DNA from: Vulcanimicrobiota bacterium
GTDB lineage: Bacteria; Vulcanimicrobiota; Vulcanimicrobiia; Vulcanimicrobiales; Vulcanimicrobiaceae
Length of the DNA stretch: 7,269 bases
Assembly: GCA_019237435.1 (NCBI GenBank)
Contig: JAFAHB010000189.1
Span: 1 to 7,269 of the forward strand
Direction of reading: 5' to 3'
The notes beneath the pieces are model-generated. The model did no database searches and had not been told where the DNA came from. It worked only from the letters and a program-made list of their open reading frames with translations. The translations under genes were made by a program, and so were the position numbers. This document shows, one piece after another, positions 1 to 6,687 of this stretch (its first letter is position 1; each line of letters starts with the position of its first letter).

Positions 1-992
1 AACACCGCCAGCGCGCTGACGATCTGCACTTGAATGCCGGCAAGTGCCGCCGCCGGGCCGTAGAGCCTCCCTTGAATGAAGGAGACGAAGGCGACGATCA
101 CACCGACTTTCAAGCTGGATTGGATGGCGAACCAGCCGCCGCCGAACCACACTAGCGCCGGACCAACCACAACCATTGCGGTGACCACGGCTAAAAACCA
201 GCGCCCCACCATCGCGAGATCGATCTCGAGGTGCATGAGACGGGTGCCGACGTTATAGAAGCGCGAACGCTCGTAGGCTTCGCGGGCGAATGACTTGATC
301 AACGTGATTCCCGAGATCGAGAGCGTCTCTTGCGTGATCGATTCGATCTCGTCGCGTTTCTCGCGCGTCCGCTTGCGGATCTCGTACATGCGGCGTCCGA
401 CGGGACCAAGCGGAAAGACCATCAGCGGCACGATCGCGACCGACAGCAACGCGAGCCGCCAGTTCCAAAGAAACATCGCGATGAGAGTAGTTCCGATGAG
501 CACGACGTTCGTCACGATCGTGGTGAGCGTGCCGGTGACGACGTTGTCGACGTTATCCACGTCGTTGCTGACGCGGTTCATGATTTCGCCGGTCTTCGTT
601 CCGGTGAAGAAGTGCAGCGGCATGCGATGGAGATGCGCGACCAGACTGGTCCGAATATCGCGCATGATGCCTTCGCCGACGACCGAGTTGAGGTAACCTT
701 GCAGTACGCCGATTGCCGCCGCCAGCAGGGCCGACGCGAGAATGATTGCGACGTCGACCGCGAGCTGGCTCAGGCTGCGACGCGGTATCGCGACGTCGAT
801 GATCTGCGCGGTGATGAATCCCGGCACGAGACCGAGCGCCGCAACGACGACGATGCACGCCAGCACCATGGTTTGCTGGCGCCAATAAGGGGCGAAGAGC
901 GCGCCAAGCCGCTTCCAGTTGACGCGCCGCTTCACTTTTGGTTTTTCGGGCTGATAGATGTTCGACCACATCAGCCCGTGTCCGGCCATCAT
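1..992 (-). CDS. ABC exporter, transmembrane domain (partial, C-terminus beyond the left edge)
   Basis: This is the N-terminal 330 residues of an ABC-type exporter half-transporter of the MsbA/multidrug type, which would pump a lipid, drug or peptide out through the cytoplasmic membrane using ATP. A basic cytoplasmic N-terminus (about residues 16-38) precedes hydrophobic segments near residues 41-63, 79-101, 152-174, 180-197, about 255-275 and from about 285. Between segments 2 and 3 lies the family's conserved loop, with FFTGTKTGEIMNRVSNDVD at about 128-146, matching the TG...R...D pattern of this transmembrane domain. The ATP-binding domain (Walker A, signature, Walker B) should follow but lies outside the window. 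The start is uncertain: two adjacent ATGs (992 and 989) sit 2 nt after the VOC stop codon with no well-spaced ribosome-binding site, and ATG 971 is another option. The near-contact with the VOC gene suggests translational coupling. The substrate cannot be told from this part. Confidence 0.93.
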   Translation of the reverse strand, partial: MMAGHGLMWSNIYQPEKPKVKRRVNWKRLGALFAPYWRQQTMVLACIVVVAALGLVPGFITAQIIDVAIPRRSLSQLAVDVAIILASALLAAAIGVLQGYLNSVVGEGIMRDIRTSLVAHLHRMPLHFFTGTKTGEIMNRVSNDVDNVDNVVTGTLTTIVTNVVLIGTTLIAMFLWNWRLALLSVAIVPLMVFPLGPVGRRMYEIRKRTREKRDEIESITQETLSISGITLIKSFAREAYERSRFYNVGTRLMHLEIDLAMVGRWFLAVVTAMVVVGPALVWFGGGWFAIQSSLKVGVIVAFVSFIQGRLYGPAAALAGIQVQIVSALAV

Positions 993-994
993 GA

Positions 995-1363
995 CTAGTG
1001 CGGAACGGTCACCTGATGCAGCGAGACTTTGTTTCCTTCTAGATCTTTGAATGAAGTTAGCTTGCAAACCGGCGTCGCATACGCATCTTCCACCTCAATG
1101 CCTTTGCCGCGCAGATTCGCGATCGTACCGTCGATGTCGTCGACCTCGAAGAATACGCCCGAAGCGCTCCCGGGTTCGCGGTCCGCCCACTCGCTGGTCA
1201 GCACGCTGAACCAGCCGTTTCCAACGCTCGCTTCGTTGTATTTTTCGACGCCGTCCTCTTCGAAAGGACCGCTGAACTTCAATCCCAGTGTATCCTCGTA
1301 CCATTTGCGCAAGCCGGCGACGTCTTTGGCCGGATACGCTGTGAAAGCAATCTCTTTGATCAC
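995..1363 (-). CDS. VOC-fold (glyoxalase/bleomycin-resistance superfamily) protein
   Basis: A 122-residue cytoplasmic protein with the two beta-alpha-beta-beta-beta modules of the vicinal oxygen chelate superfamily. Module 1 carries RKWYEDTLGLKF (residues 19-30). Module 2 carries GVFFEVDDID (69-78) and ends in the typical strand FKDLEGNKVSLHQ (105-117). Superfamily members include lyases, dioxygenases and antibiotic-binding proteins, so no reaction can be assigned. The residues usually binding the metal look replaced: F7 where a histidine is expected in strand 1, G69 for the histidine before FEVDD, and S114 for the late glutamate. This suggests a binding or metal-free role. The start is GTG at 1363, chosen because AGGAG lies exactly 6 nt upstream. 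An upstream in-frame ATG at 1465 would add 34 residues unlike the family. The gene lies 159 bp after dnaJ and just before the ABC exporter, so it may belong functionally with the exporter rather than with the chaperones. Confidence 0.93.
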   Translation of the reverse strand: MIKEIAFTAYPAKDVAGLRKWYEDTLGLKFSGPFEEDGVEKYNEASVGNGWFSVLTSEWADREPGSASGVFFEVDDIDGTIANLRGKGIEVEDAYATPVCKLTSFKDLEGNKVSLHQVTVPH

Positions 1364-1369
1364 GTTTTT

Positions 1370-1374
1370 CTCCT
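1370..1374 (-). promoter_or_regulatory. Ribosome-binding site of the VOC gene
   Basis: The minus strand reads AGGAG here, followed by 6 nt and then GTG at 1363. It decides the start of the VOC gene in favour of this GTG over the upstream ATG at 1465 and over an out-of-frame ATG at 1379. Confidence 0.8.
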
Positions 1375-1454
1375 GACATCTAATGAAGAGAGGGACGACT
1401 TCGTTAACCACGCCTAAGCCACCCAGGTTCCACCCCGGGCGATGAAAAAGTGCG

Positions 1455-1476
1455 GCGGAGCGCACGAGGCGCGAAG
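1455..1476. repeat. Second copy of the core of the intergenic hairpin repeat
   Basis: The plus strand reads gcggagcgc, four variable bases, then ggcgcgaag. The same two 9-base blocks with the same 4-base spacing occur at 5275-5296, so 19 of 22 positions match. The outer part of the element (TCGAAGGACG) is missing here. The copy lies in the 159-bp gap between dnaJ and the VOC gene, outside the chosen coding regions. It fits a short dispersed palindromic element; no function is shown. Confidence 0.55.
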
Positions 1477-1522
1477 CAAACGTCCGTAAGGCGAGACGTG
1501 CTTCGGTCGCCGAACCGTAGTA

Positions 1523-2527
1523 TTAAACCTGACCGTTCCGAATGGACGCGAGCTCGTTGAAGAGCTTTTTCTCTTTGTCGGAGAGATTCTGCGGAAGCTG
1601 ACCGATGAGCCGGACGTACTCGTCGCCGCTCCCTTTTGACTTGACGCGTGGCATGCCGCGCCCCGAGAGACGGAGGAGACGATTGTTCTGCGTGCCGGCG
1701 GGAATCTTCATCGCAACCTCGCCGCTCAGGGTCGGTACGTTCACCTCGCCACCCAAAACGAGATCGTAGATGCTTACCGGCAGATCGACGTATAAATCGT
1801 CGCCCTTGCGCTTGTAGGTGGGGTCGTCGTGCAGCTTGACGACGAGGAAAAGGTCACCGTTGGGGCCTCCACTGATGCCGGTCCCGCCTTGGCCGGCAAG
1901 GCGAATGCGCTGGCCGTCGCCGATGCCGCGCGGGATCGTTACGTCGAATCGCTTGTTTGTGAGAATTCTTCCGGTGCCGTGACATTGCGGGCAAAGATGG
2001 CCCGCTTCGGTACCGGTGCCGCGACATCGCGGACAAACGTCTTCGATCTGCAGCGAAACGGCTTTGGCGCCGCCGGCGTAGACGTCGCGCAAATCGAGGT
2101 CGATCGTCGTCTCGAGGTCTTGTCCTCGCCGCTCGATTCCCCGCCCGCGCACCGTCTGCCGCCGGCCGATGTCGGAGAAGAAGATGTCGAAAAAATCGGA
2201 AAATCCGCTGGGACCGCCCGGACCGCCCAAATCGAACTCGAACTCTTGGCCGCCGACGTTGGTCCGGTAGCGCCGCTGTTGTTCCGCTTGTTGCGCGGCT
2301 TGCTGCCAGTTCGGGCCGAGAACGTCGTACTTCTTGCGCTTCTCCGGATCGCCTAAGACTTCGTAAGCCTCGGAAATCTCTTTGAATTTTTCCTCGGCTT
2401 CTTTGGGGTTCTTTGGATTGGCATCGGGATGCCATTTGCGGGCGAGCTTGCGATAAGCGGACTTGATGTCTTTCTCGGCGGCGTTCTTCGGAACGCCCAA
2501 GATCGCATAGTAGTCCTTGAAATTCAT
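1523..2527 (-). CDS. dnaJ: Co-chaperone DnaJ (Hsp40) with a half-size zinc domain
   Basis: DnaJ delivers unfolded proteins to DnaK in the cytoplasm and stimulates DnaK's ATP hydrolysis. In its 334 residues I see an N-terminal J domain (about 3-70) with the essential HPD motif at 33-35. A Gln-rich stretch (75-84) follows, then a Gly/Phe region (about 92-121) that keeps a DIF motif (114-116) like the regulatory one in E. coli DnaJ. Two substrate-binding beta domains make up the rest (about 135-305). The cysteine-rich insert holds only two CxxCxGxG motifs, CPRCRGTG (165-172) and CPQCHGTG (179-186), against four in classical DnaJ. It could bind one zinc ion, not two, and the protein is about 40 residues shorter than E. 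coli DnaJ. No frameshift is visible, so this looks like a true variant. Its ATG overlaps the grpE stop as ATGA, implying translational coupling. A CbpA-like role is possible, but its position in the operon argues for the main DnaJ. Confidence 0.97.
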   Translation of the reverse strand: MNFKDYYAILGVPKNAAEKDIKSAYRKLARKWHPDANPKNPKEAEEKFKEISEAYEVLGDPEKRKKYDVLGPNWQQAAQQAEQQRRYRTNVGGQEFEFDLGGPGGPSGFSDFFDIFFSDIGRRQTVRGRGIERRGQDLETTIDLDLRDVYAGGAKAVSLQIEDVCPRCRGTGTEAGHLCPQCHGTGRILTNKRFDVTIPRGIGDGQRIRLAGQGGTGISGGPNGDLFLVVKLHDDPTYKRKGDDLYVDLPVSIYDLVLGGEVNVPTLSGEVAMKIPAGTQNNRLLRLSGRGMPRVKSKGSGDEYVRLIGQLPQNLSDKEKKLFNELASIRNGQV

Positions 2528-3075
2528 TCAATGAGACGCTTCGCGACGATCACCTTGGCCGGACGGAGCAGTTCGTCGCCGAGCTTATAGCCTTTTTCGA
2601 TAACGTCGACGACGGTATCTTCGGCGATGCCGTCGGATGGCGCGGTTCCGACGGCTTCGGAAGTGCGCGGATCGAACGGCTCGCCGCGAACCTCGATGGC
2701 TTTGACGCCTTCGCCGGCCAACACGGATTCGAAGCCGCGCAATGTTTGCTCGAGCCCCGCACGCAACGCTCCTCCCTCAGTGTTCGACCCGAGCGCGCGC
2801 TGGAGATTATCGAGCACCGGCAACAACCGCTCGAGCAACATGCGCCTGCGCAGCGAGACCATCGAGTCGACGTCACGCTGCATTCGCTTTCTGTAATTGT
2901 CGAAGTCGGCAACGGCGAGTAAGAACTTGCCGTAGTTTTCATCCGCGCGAGCGTTGGCCGCGGCGAGCTGCTCCTCGAGGGAGGGCGTCCCCTCGGCTCC
3001 CGGGACAGGCGCCGCGGTCTCTTCAATCGTGGCTTCGCCGGCCTCGGTCTTCAAGACCGATGAATCGTCGAACAT
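2524..3075 (-). CDS. grpE: Nucleotide exchange factor GrpE
   Basis: GrpE acts as a dimer that releases ADP from DnaK and resets the chaperone cycle. The 183-residue product has an acidic, disordered N-terminus (about 1-30) and a long charged helix (about 33-80) with the usual [17 protein letters not shown] stretch. A short helical part follows, then a C-terminal beta domain with [17 protein letters not shown] and [18 protein letters not shown], the GrpE signature region that contacts DnaK. The length is normal. ATG 3075 is given as the start, but an in-frame TTG at 3087 adds only four residues (MTLA) and cannot be excluded, because neither has a clear ribosome-binding site. The gap to the dnaK stop is 21 nt (9 nt with TTG), and the gene overlaps dnaJ by 4 nt, so it is surely read with both neighbours. 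Confidence 0.97.
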   Translation of the reverse strand: MFDDSSVLKTEAGEATIEETAAPVPGAEGTPSLEEQLAAANARADENYGKFLLAVADFDNYRKRMQRDVDSMVSLRRRMLLERLLPVLDNLQRALGSNTEGGALRAGLEQTLRGFESVLAGEGVKAIEVRGEPFDPRTSEAVGTAPSDGIAEDTVVDVIEKGYKLGDELLRPAKVIVAKRLIE

Positions 3076-3096
3076 TGCAAGAGTCAACGCTTGGCT

Positions 3097-4953
3097 TTAC
3101 TGCGCTTCTTTGAACTCGGCGTCGATGACGTCTTCGCCGCCGGTTCCCGCCGCTGCACCGTTACCGCTCGTCGCGGAGCCGTCGCCCGGCGGTGGCGGAG
3201 CTTGTTCGCCTTGCGGCCCCGCAGCTTTATAGAGAAGCTCGGCCATCTTGTAGCTAGCCTGCTGCAAAACGTCAATCGCAGGTTTGATTTCGGCGATCGT
3301 GCCGTTCTCGCTGAAGCGTTTGAGCTCGCTGAGCGCCCGTTCGACGTCAGCCCGCGCACCCGCATCGAGTTTGTCGCCGACCTCCTTGAGCGACTTTTCG
3401 GTCGAGTAGATCAGGCTCGAAGCGTTGTTGCGCACTTCGGCTTCTTCGCGCTTGGTTCGATCGGCTTCGGATTGCAGCTCCGCGTCGCGTACCATGCGCT
3501 CGACCTCATCTTTGCTGAGATTCGTCGAAGCCGTGATCGTGATCGCCTGTTCCTTGCCCGTTCCCAGATCCTTGGCGCTGACGTTGACGATGCCGTTGGC
3601 GTCGATATTAAACGTCACCTCGATCTGCGGCACACCGCGTGGCGCCGGCGGAATTCCCTCCAACCGGAATCGTCCGAGCGTTTTGTTGTCGGCCGCCATC
3701 GGGCGTTCGCCTTGGAGCACGTGAATGTCGACCGACGTCTGACCGTCTTCGGCCGTCGTGAAGATCTGCGACTTCTTCGTCGGAATCGTCGTGTTCCGAT
3801 CGATCAGCTTAGTGTCGACTCCGCCGAGCGTTTCTAGCCCTAGCGAAAGCGGCGTTACGTCGAGCAGAACGACGTCGCGCACTTCGCCCGAGAGCACGCC
3901 GGCCTGAATCGCGGCGCCGACTGCGACGACTTCGTCGGGGTTGACGGTGAGGTTCGGTTCTTTGCCGGTAAGCTTGCGCACGAGCTCTTGGATGACCGGC
4001 ATGCGCGTCGCGCCACCGACCATGATGACCTCGTCGATCTTCGACGTATCGAGCTTGGCGTCGGCAATCGCATTGCGGAACGGTCCGACGCAACGATCGG
4101 TCAGGTCGCTGGTCAGCTCCTCGAACTTGGCGCGCGTCAGCGTGTAGTCGAGGTGCTTCGGTCCCTCTTGATCGGCCGTGATGAACGGCAGATTGATGCT
4201 CGTTTGCACGACCGAGGAAAGCTCGATCTTCGCTTTTTCGGCGGCTTCCGTGAGCCGCTGCATTGCCTGCTTGTCCTTGCTGAGATCGATGCCTTGATCG
4301 CGGCGGAACTGATCGACGAGCCAGTCGACGACGCGATGATCGTAATCGTCGCCGCCGAGATGGGTGTCGCCGTTGGTCGCCTTGACTTCGAAGACTCCGT
4401 CCCCGACCTCGAGGATCGACACGTCGTACGTGCCGCCGCCAAGGTCCCAGACCAGGATCGTCTCGTTGCCTTTCTTATCGAGACCGTATGCGAGCGCCGC
4501 CGCCGTCGGCTCGTTGATGATGCGCAGCACGTCGAGACCCGCGATCTTTCCCGCGTCTTTGGTCGCCTGGCGCTGTGAATCGTTGAAGTAGGCGGGCACG
4601 GTAATGACCGCTTTGGTCACGCGCTCGCCGAGATAGTTGCTCGCGTCGTTCACGAGCTTTTGCAGAATCATCGCCGAGATCTCTTGCGGCGTGTAATCCT
4701 TGCCGTCGATTTTGATGTGATAATCGGCTTCGCCCATGTGGCGCTTGATCGAGCTGATCGTGCGATCTGGATTGGTGATCGCCTGGCGCTTCGCAAGCTG
4801 CCCCACGAGACGTTCGCCGGTTTTTGTGAATGCCACCACCGAAGGCGTCGTGCGCGAGCCTTCGGCGTTAGGAATGACGACGGGTTGCGTGCCTTCCATA
4901 ACGGCGACGACCGAGTTGGTCGTGCCGAGGTCGATTCCGACCGTCTTTGCCAT
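3097..4953 (-). CDS. dnaK: Chaperone DnaK (Hsp70)
   Basis: DnaK is the ATP-driven Hsp70 that binds exposed hydrophobic segments of cytoplasmic proteins, with DnaJ and GrpE as partners. The 618 residues include the phosphate-1 loop GIDLGTTNS (6-14), [11 protein letters not shown] (147-157), the phosphate-2 loop DLGGGTYD (170-177), the adenosine motif VGGATRMP (312-319) and the interdomain linker [10 protein letters not shown] (361-370). The substrate-binding beta domain, the helical lid and a Gly/Ala-rich tail ending near [10 protein letters not shown] follow. Length is close to that of Gram-positive DnaK. After IKRHMG (69-74) the protein goes straight on to [15 protein letters not shown], so it lacks the roughly 24-residue insert of proteobacterial DnaK. 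The ATG at 4953 has GAGGT 10 nt upstream (4968-4964). As first gene of the dnaK-grpE-dnaJ operon it is preceded by 367 bp of non-coding DNA that probably holds its promoter. No known heat-shock operator was recognised there. Confidence 0.99.
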   Translation of the reverse strand: MAKTVGIDLGTTNSVVAVMEGTQPVVIPNAEGSRTTPSVVAFTKTGERLVGQLAKRQAITNPDRTISSIKRHMGEADYHIKIDGKDYTPQEISAMILQKLVNDASNYLGERVTKAVITVPAYFNDSQRQATKDAGKIAGLDVLRIINEPTAAALAYGLDKKGNETILVWDLGGGTYDVSILEVGDGVFEVKATNGDTHLGGDDYDHRVVDWLVDQFRRDQGIDLSKDKQAMQRLTEAAEKAKIELSSVVQTSINLPFITADQEGPKHLDYTLTRAKFEELTSDLTDRCVGPFRNAIADAKLDTSKIDEVIMVGGATRMPVIQELVRKLTGKEPNLTVNPDEVVAVGAAIQAGVLSGEVRDVVLLDVTPLSLGLETLGGVDTKLIDRNTTIPTKKSQIFTTAEDGQTSVDIHVLQGERPMAADNKTLGRFRLEGIPPAPRGVPQIEVTFNIDANGIVNVSAKDLGTGKEQAITITASTNLSKDEVERMVRDAELQSEADRTKREEAEVRNNASSLIYSTEKSLKEVGDKLDAGARADVERALSELKRFSENGTIAEIKPAIDVLQQASYKMAELLYKAAGPQGEQAPPPPGDGSATSGNGAAAGTGGEDVIDAEFKEAQ

Positions 4954-4999
4954 GAAGCGTTATACCTCGTTTGTAAGATTACCCGACCGCTCTGGACCA

Positions 5000-5020
5000 G
5001 CTTTCCGAAGATTCGGAAGC
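5000..5020 (-). promoter_or_regulatory. Inverted repeat / hairpin in the presumed dnaK leader
   Basis: TTCCGAA (5003-5009) and TTCGGAA (5012-5018) are perfectly inverted with 2 bp between them. A GC pair on each side extends the stem to 9 bp with one bulged base. It lies 47 bp before the dnaK ATG and about 30 bp upstream of its ribosome-binding site. As DNA it could be a protein-binding palindrome; as RNA it would be a stable leader hairpin. It matches neither CIRCE (TTAGCACTC-N9-GAGTGCTAA) nor HAIR (CTTGAGT-N7-ACTCAAG). Structure is seen; function is inferred. Confidence 0.45.
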
Positions 5021-5100
5021 GCGCTCCGAGGTGAAGAACCGCGCTCGTCTTCCAGGGTCGCCTTGCCGCTTATGAGCCGGCCGGATTGGAATACCGCACC

Positions 5101-5145
5101 ATCATACTCGATGGACGGTAGGAGTTGTTTCGAATTGTTAAACAA
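5101..5145 (-). promoter_or_regulatory. Candidate dnaK promoter and operator region
   Basis: On the minus strand TATGAT (5106-5101) differs from the sigma-70 -10 box by one base. No good -35 box is found at 16-18 bp. The place where it should be is covered by an AT-rich inverted repeat, TTGTTT (5125-5130) and AAACAA (5140-5145), with a smaller perfect palindrome TTGTT-A-AACAA (5135-5145) inside. A weak -35 overlapped by a palindrome would suit a repressor- or activator-controlled promoter. Transcription would begin near 5094, giving a leader of about 140 nt that includes the hairpin at 5000-5020. This is a weak prediction. Confidence 0.3.
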
Positions 5146-5151
5146 AGCCGA

Positions 5152-5173
5152 GGGCCCTGCGGTTGCAGGGCCC
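5152..5173 (-). terminator. Perfect 9-bp hairpin between htrA and dnaK, likely terminator
   Basis: GGGCCCTGC (5152-5160) and GCAGGGCCC (5165-5173) are exact reverse complements around a 4-nt loop. Read on the minus strand, the direction of htrA, it is followed by TCGGCTTTGTTTAAC, a broken T-run, which fits an imperfect intrinsic terminator for htrA. On the plus strand only a short CTTTC follows. Such a hairpin would separate htrA transcription from dnaK and so place the dnaK promoter within 4954-5151. Confidence 0.55.
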
Positions 5174-5179
5174 ACCTTT

Positions 5180-5306
5180 CGTCCTTCGACTGCGCCCCCT
5201 TCGAGGGGCCTTGCTCAAGACTGCGCGCCCCTTCGGGGCGCTTGCCGGTAAGGAAGTTTACTGTGTCATCCTGAGCGGAGCGCCGTAGGCGCGAAGTCGA
5301 AGGACG
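5180..5306. repeat. REP-like cluster of three related hairpin units
   Basis: Three related units fill the htrA-proximal part of the htrA-dnaK gap. Units A (from 5188) and B (from 5219) are direct repeats 31 nt apart. Both begin GACTGCGC and both hold a C-rich/G-rich hairpin: CCCCT/AGGGG at 5196-5208, and the perfect 7-bp GCGCCCC/GGGGCGC at 5225-5241. Unit C (5272-5306) lies inverted to A. CGTCCTTCGACT at 5180-5191 is the reverse complement of 5295-5306, GCTCA at 5213-5217 matches TGAGC at 5272-5276, and C's own hairpin is GCGCC/GGCGC at 5280-5292. The core of C recurs at 1455-1476. The pattern fits dispersed repetitive extragenic palindromes. C begins just after the htrA stop, so the element may also protect or end the htrA transcript. 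Outside this cluster, 4954-5320 holds only the sites listed separately; I see no gene in it. Confidence 0.7.
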
Positions 5307-5320
5307 AGGGGCGGGCCTCT

Positions 5321-6565
5321 CTAGGGCTGCTGCTCTTCGGGCTGTTGCTGTTGCTGCTGCTCGACGGAAAGCGGTTGCTCGGCCGGCGTCTCGCTGAGCC
5401 GGATCGCGACGAACTTCTTCATGCCTTGCGACCAGACGTTGAGCCGAATCACGTCGCCCGGCTTCTTCGATGCGATGTAGTCGTGCAGATCCTTGATCGA
5501 GTCGAATTCCTTGCCGTCCACCTGCAGGATCACGTCGCCCGGTTGGATGCCGGCCTTGTCGGCGGGCGAGCCCGAAAAAACCTGTTGCACGGCAACCCCG
5601 CCGCTGCCGTTGTAGCCGATCTGATTCTTGATGCCCGCGGTGAGGTTGGCCATGTAGATCCCGAGGAAACCGGTGTCGGTGCCCTGATGCTCGCCGGGAT
5701 TGCGCTGGAGCGAGGCAACGACGGTGCGCACCGTATTAGAAGGGATGGCGAATCCGATACCCTGGGCGTACGCCGACTTCACCGTCGACTGATTCATCCC
5801 GATCACTTGGCCGTCCATGTCGATAAGCGGGCCGCCTGAGTTACCCGGATTGATCGGAGCGGAAGTTTGCAGCAAGCCTTTGAAATCGATCTCGCCGCCG
5901 TTCTCGGTCGGGATCGGCTCCGAACGGTTGAACCCCGACACGACGCCGACCGTAACCGTTTGCTGCAGCTGCAGCGGCTCGCCGATCGCGATCGCCCACT
6001 GCCCCTCCTCGAGTTTGCTGGAATCACCGAGCTCAAGCGGCGGCGGAAGCTTGGCGTAGTGATCGACTTTGAGGATGCCGACGTCGGCTGCGAGATTATA
6101 CGAGACGACGTGCGCCGGCACGCGATCGCCGTTGGCGAAGATGACGGTCAACTTCGTAACTCGCCCTCCGGACGGCGGCTGAAGCACGTGCGCGTTGGTT
6201 ACGATGTCGCCATTCGAGTCGAGGACGAAGCCCGAACCCGAGGCCTCTCCTTTATACGGCTGAACGATGTTCGGACCCTGACCTCCAAAGAATTGCTGGA
6301 AGAAGGGGTCGGCGGGCATCACTTCCTGGCCGTTGACTTCCTCGGTGATCGCGACCACCGAGCCCTTTGTCCGCTTGACTGCGCTCACGATGCGATCTTG
6401 GTCGCTCACGCCACTCAAGGGTACGGCGGCGATTGCCGGCGGAGTTCGGTCCACGCCGGTGGCGCCGCCGAAATGGCTGCTCGAGTAGAGCATCATCAAG
6501 AAGCTTCCAACGACTGCGCCGACTAGACCGATGATCAGCGTAGGTAATATTCGACTATTCACCAT
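5321..6565 (-). CDS. htrA: Membrane-anchored HtrA/DegP-family serine protease with one PDZ domain
   Basis: This 414-residue protease/chaperone degrades misfolded proteins on the outer face of the cytoplasmic membrane. Residues 7-27 form one uncleaved-looking membrane anchor, followed by a linker to about 55. The trypsin-like domain (about 57-290) has the full catalytic triad: H126 in TNAHV, D161 in AADVGIL and S243 in GNSGGPL. One PDZ domain follows (about 300-390; GVAVQQVFSGSPADKAGIQPGD). The layout resembles DegS and the Gram-positive HtrA proteins more than DegP, which has two PDZ domains. The stretch usually reading GNPLGLEQTVT is GEPLQLQQTVT here. The tail is Gln-rich, with six glutamines at 403-408. 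ATG 6565 has no clear ribosome-binding site, and GTG 6562 is an alternative. The 122-bp gap upstream shows no convincing promoter. Its neighbour dnaK suggests shared duty in protein quality control, but a hairpin separates the two transcripts. Confidence 0.96.
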   Translation of the reverse strand: MVNSRILPTLIIGLVGAVVGSFLMMLYSSSHFGGATGVDRTPPAIAAVPLSGVSDQDRIVSAVKRTKGSVVAITEEVNGQEVMPADPFFQQFFGGQGPNIVQPYKGEASGSGFVLDSNGDIVTNAHVLQPPSGGRVTKLTVIFANGDRVPAHVVSYNLAADVGILKVDHYAKLPPPLELGDSSKLEEGQWAIAIGEPLQLQQTVTVGVVSGFNRSEPIPTENGGEIDFKGLLQTSAPINPGNSGGPLIDMDGQVIGMNQSTVKSAYAQGIGFAIPSNTVRTVVASLQRNPGEHQGTDTGFLGIYMANLTAGIKNQIGYNGSGGVAVQQVFSGSPADKAGIQPGDVILQVDGKEFDSIKDLHDYIASKKPGDVIRLNVWSQGMKKFVAIRLSETPAEQPLSVEQQQQQQPEEQQP

Positions 6566-6687
6566 CTCAAACTTATTCCGTTACGTGGCGGGTGTTCTCT
6601 CCCACCCTCTACCCGAGTAACGCCAAAAAGTCGCAGATGGTTGTTAGCCAATGGTGGACGCCGCGCGTCGCGGCAAGGCCTGGGTTG

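Noticed and set aside
330..998. Long plus-strand open frame (222 codons) antisense to the ABC exporter
   Set aside because: The opposite strand encodes a clear ABC transmembrane domain with hydrophobic segments. This frame gives a charged product with no recognisable motif.
1406..1431. GGAAC and CGTGGTT on the minus strand upstream of the VOC gene as an ECF-sigma promoter
   Set aside because: The two blocks are 14 bp apart, shorter than usual, and such short GC-rich matches are frequent by chance in this DNA.
1502..1514. Hairpin TTCGG-TCG-CCGAA just after the dnaJ stop as a terminator
   Set aside because: The stem is only 5 bp and no T-run follows on the minus strand, so termination cannot be claimed. 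Transcription may continue into the VOC gene.
3091..3837. Long plus-strand open frame (248 codons) antisense to dnaK
   Set aside because: Long open antisense frames across hsp70 genes are a known by-product of codon use. The dnaK frame is fully conserved and no ribosome-binding site or domain supports the other strand.
4960..5175. A 71-codon minus-strand frame directly upstream of dnaK, possible leader peptide gene
   Set aside because: Its GTG start lies inside the 9-bp hairpin, there is no ribosome-binding site, no recognisable domain, and it runs through the presumed promoter and leader hairpin. It is probably chance coding in GC-rich DNA.
4954..5320. Search for CIRCE (HrcA) and HAIR (HspR) operators
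   Set aside because: Neither motif nor a near match was seen by eye. The closest, CTTGCTCAAG near 5210-5219, belongs to the hairpin repeat and lacks the spacing of HAIR.
5867..6526. Long plus-strand open frame (219 codons) antisense to htrA
   Set aside because: It mirrors the htrA coding frame. The product is rich in Arg, Asp and His without any family motif, as expected for an antisense shadow.
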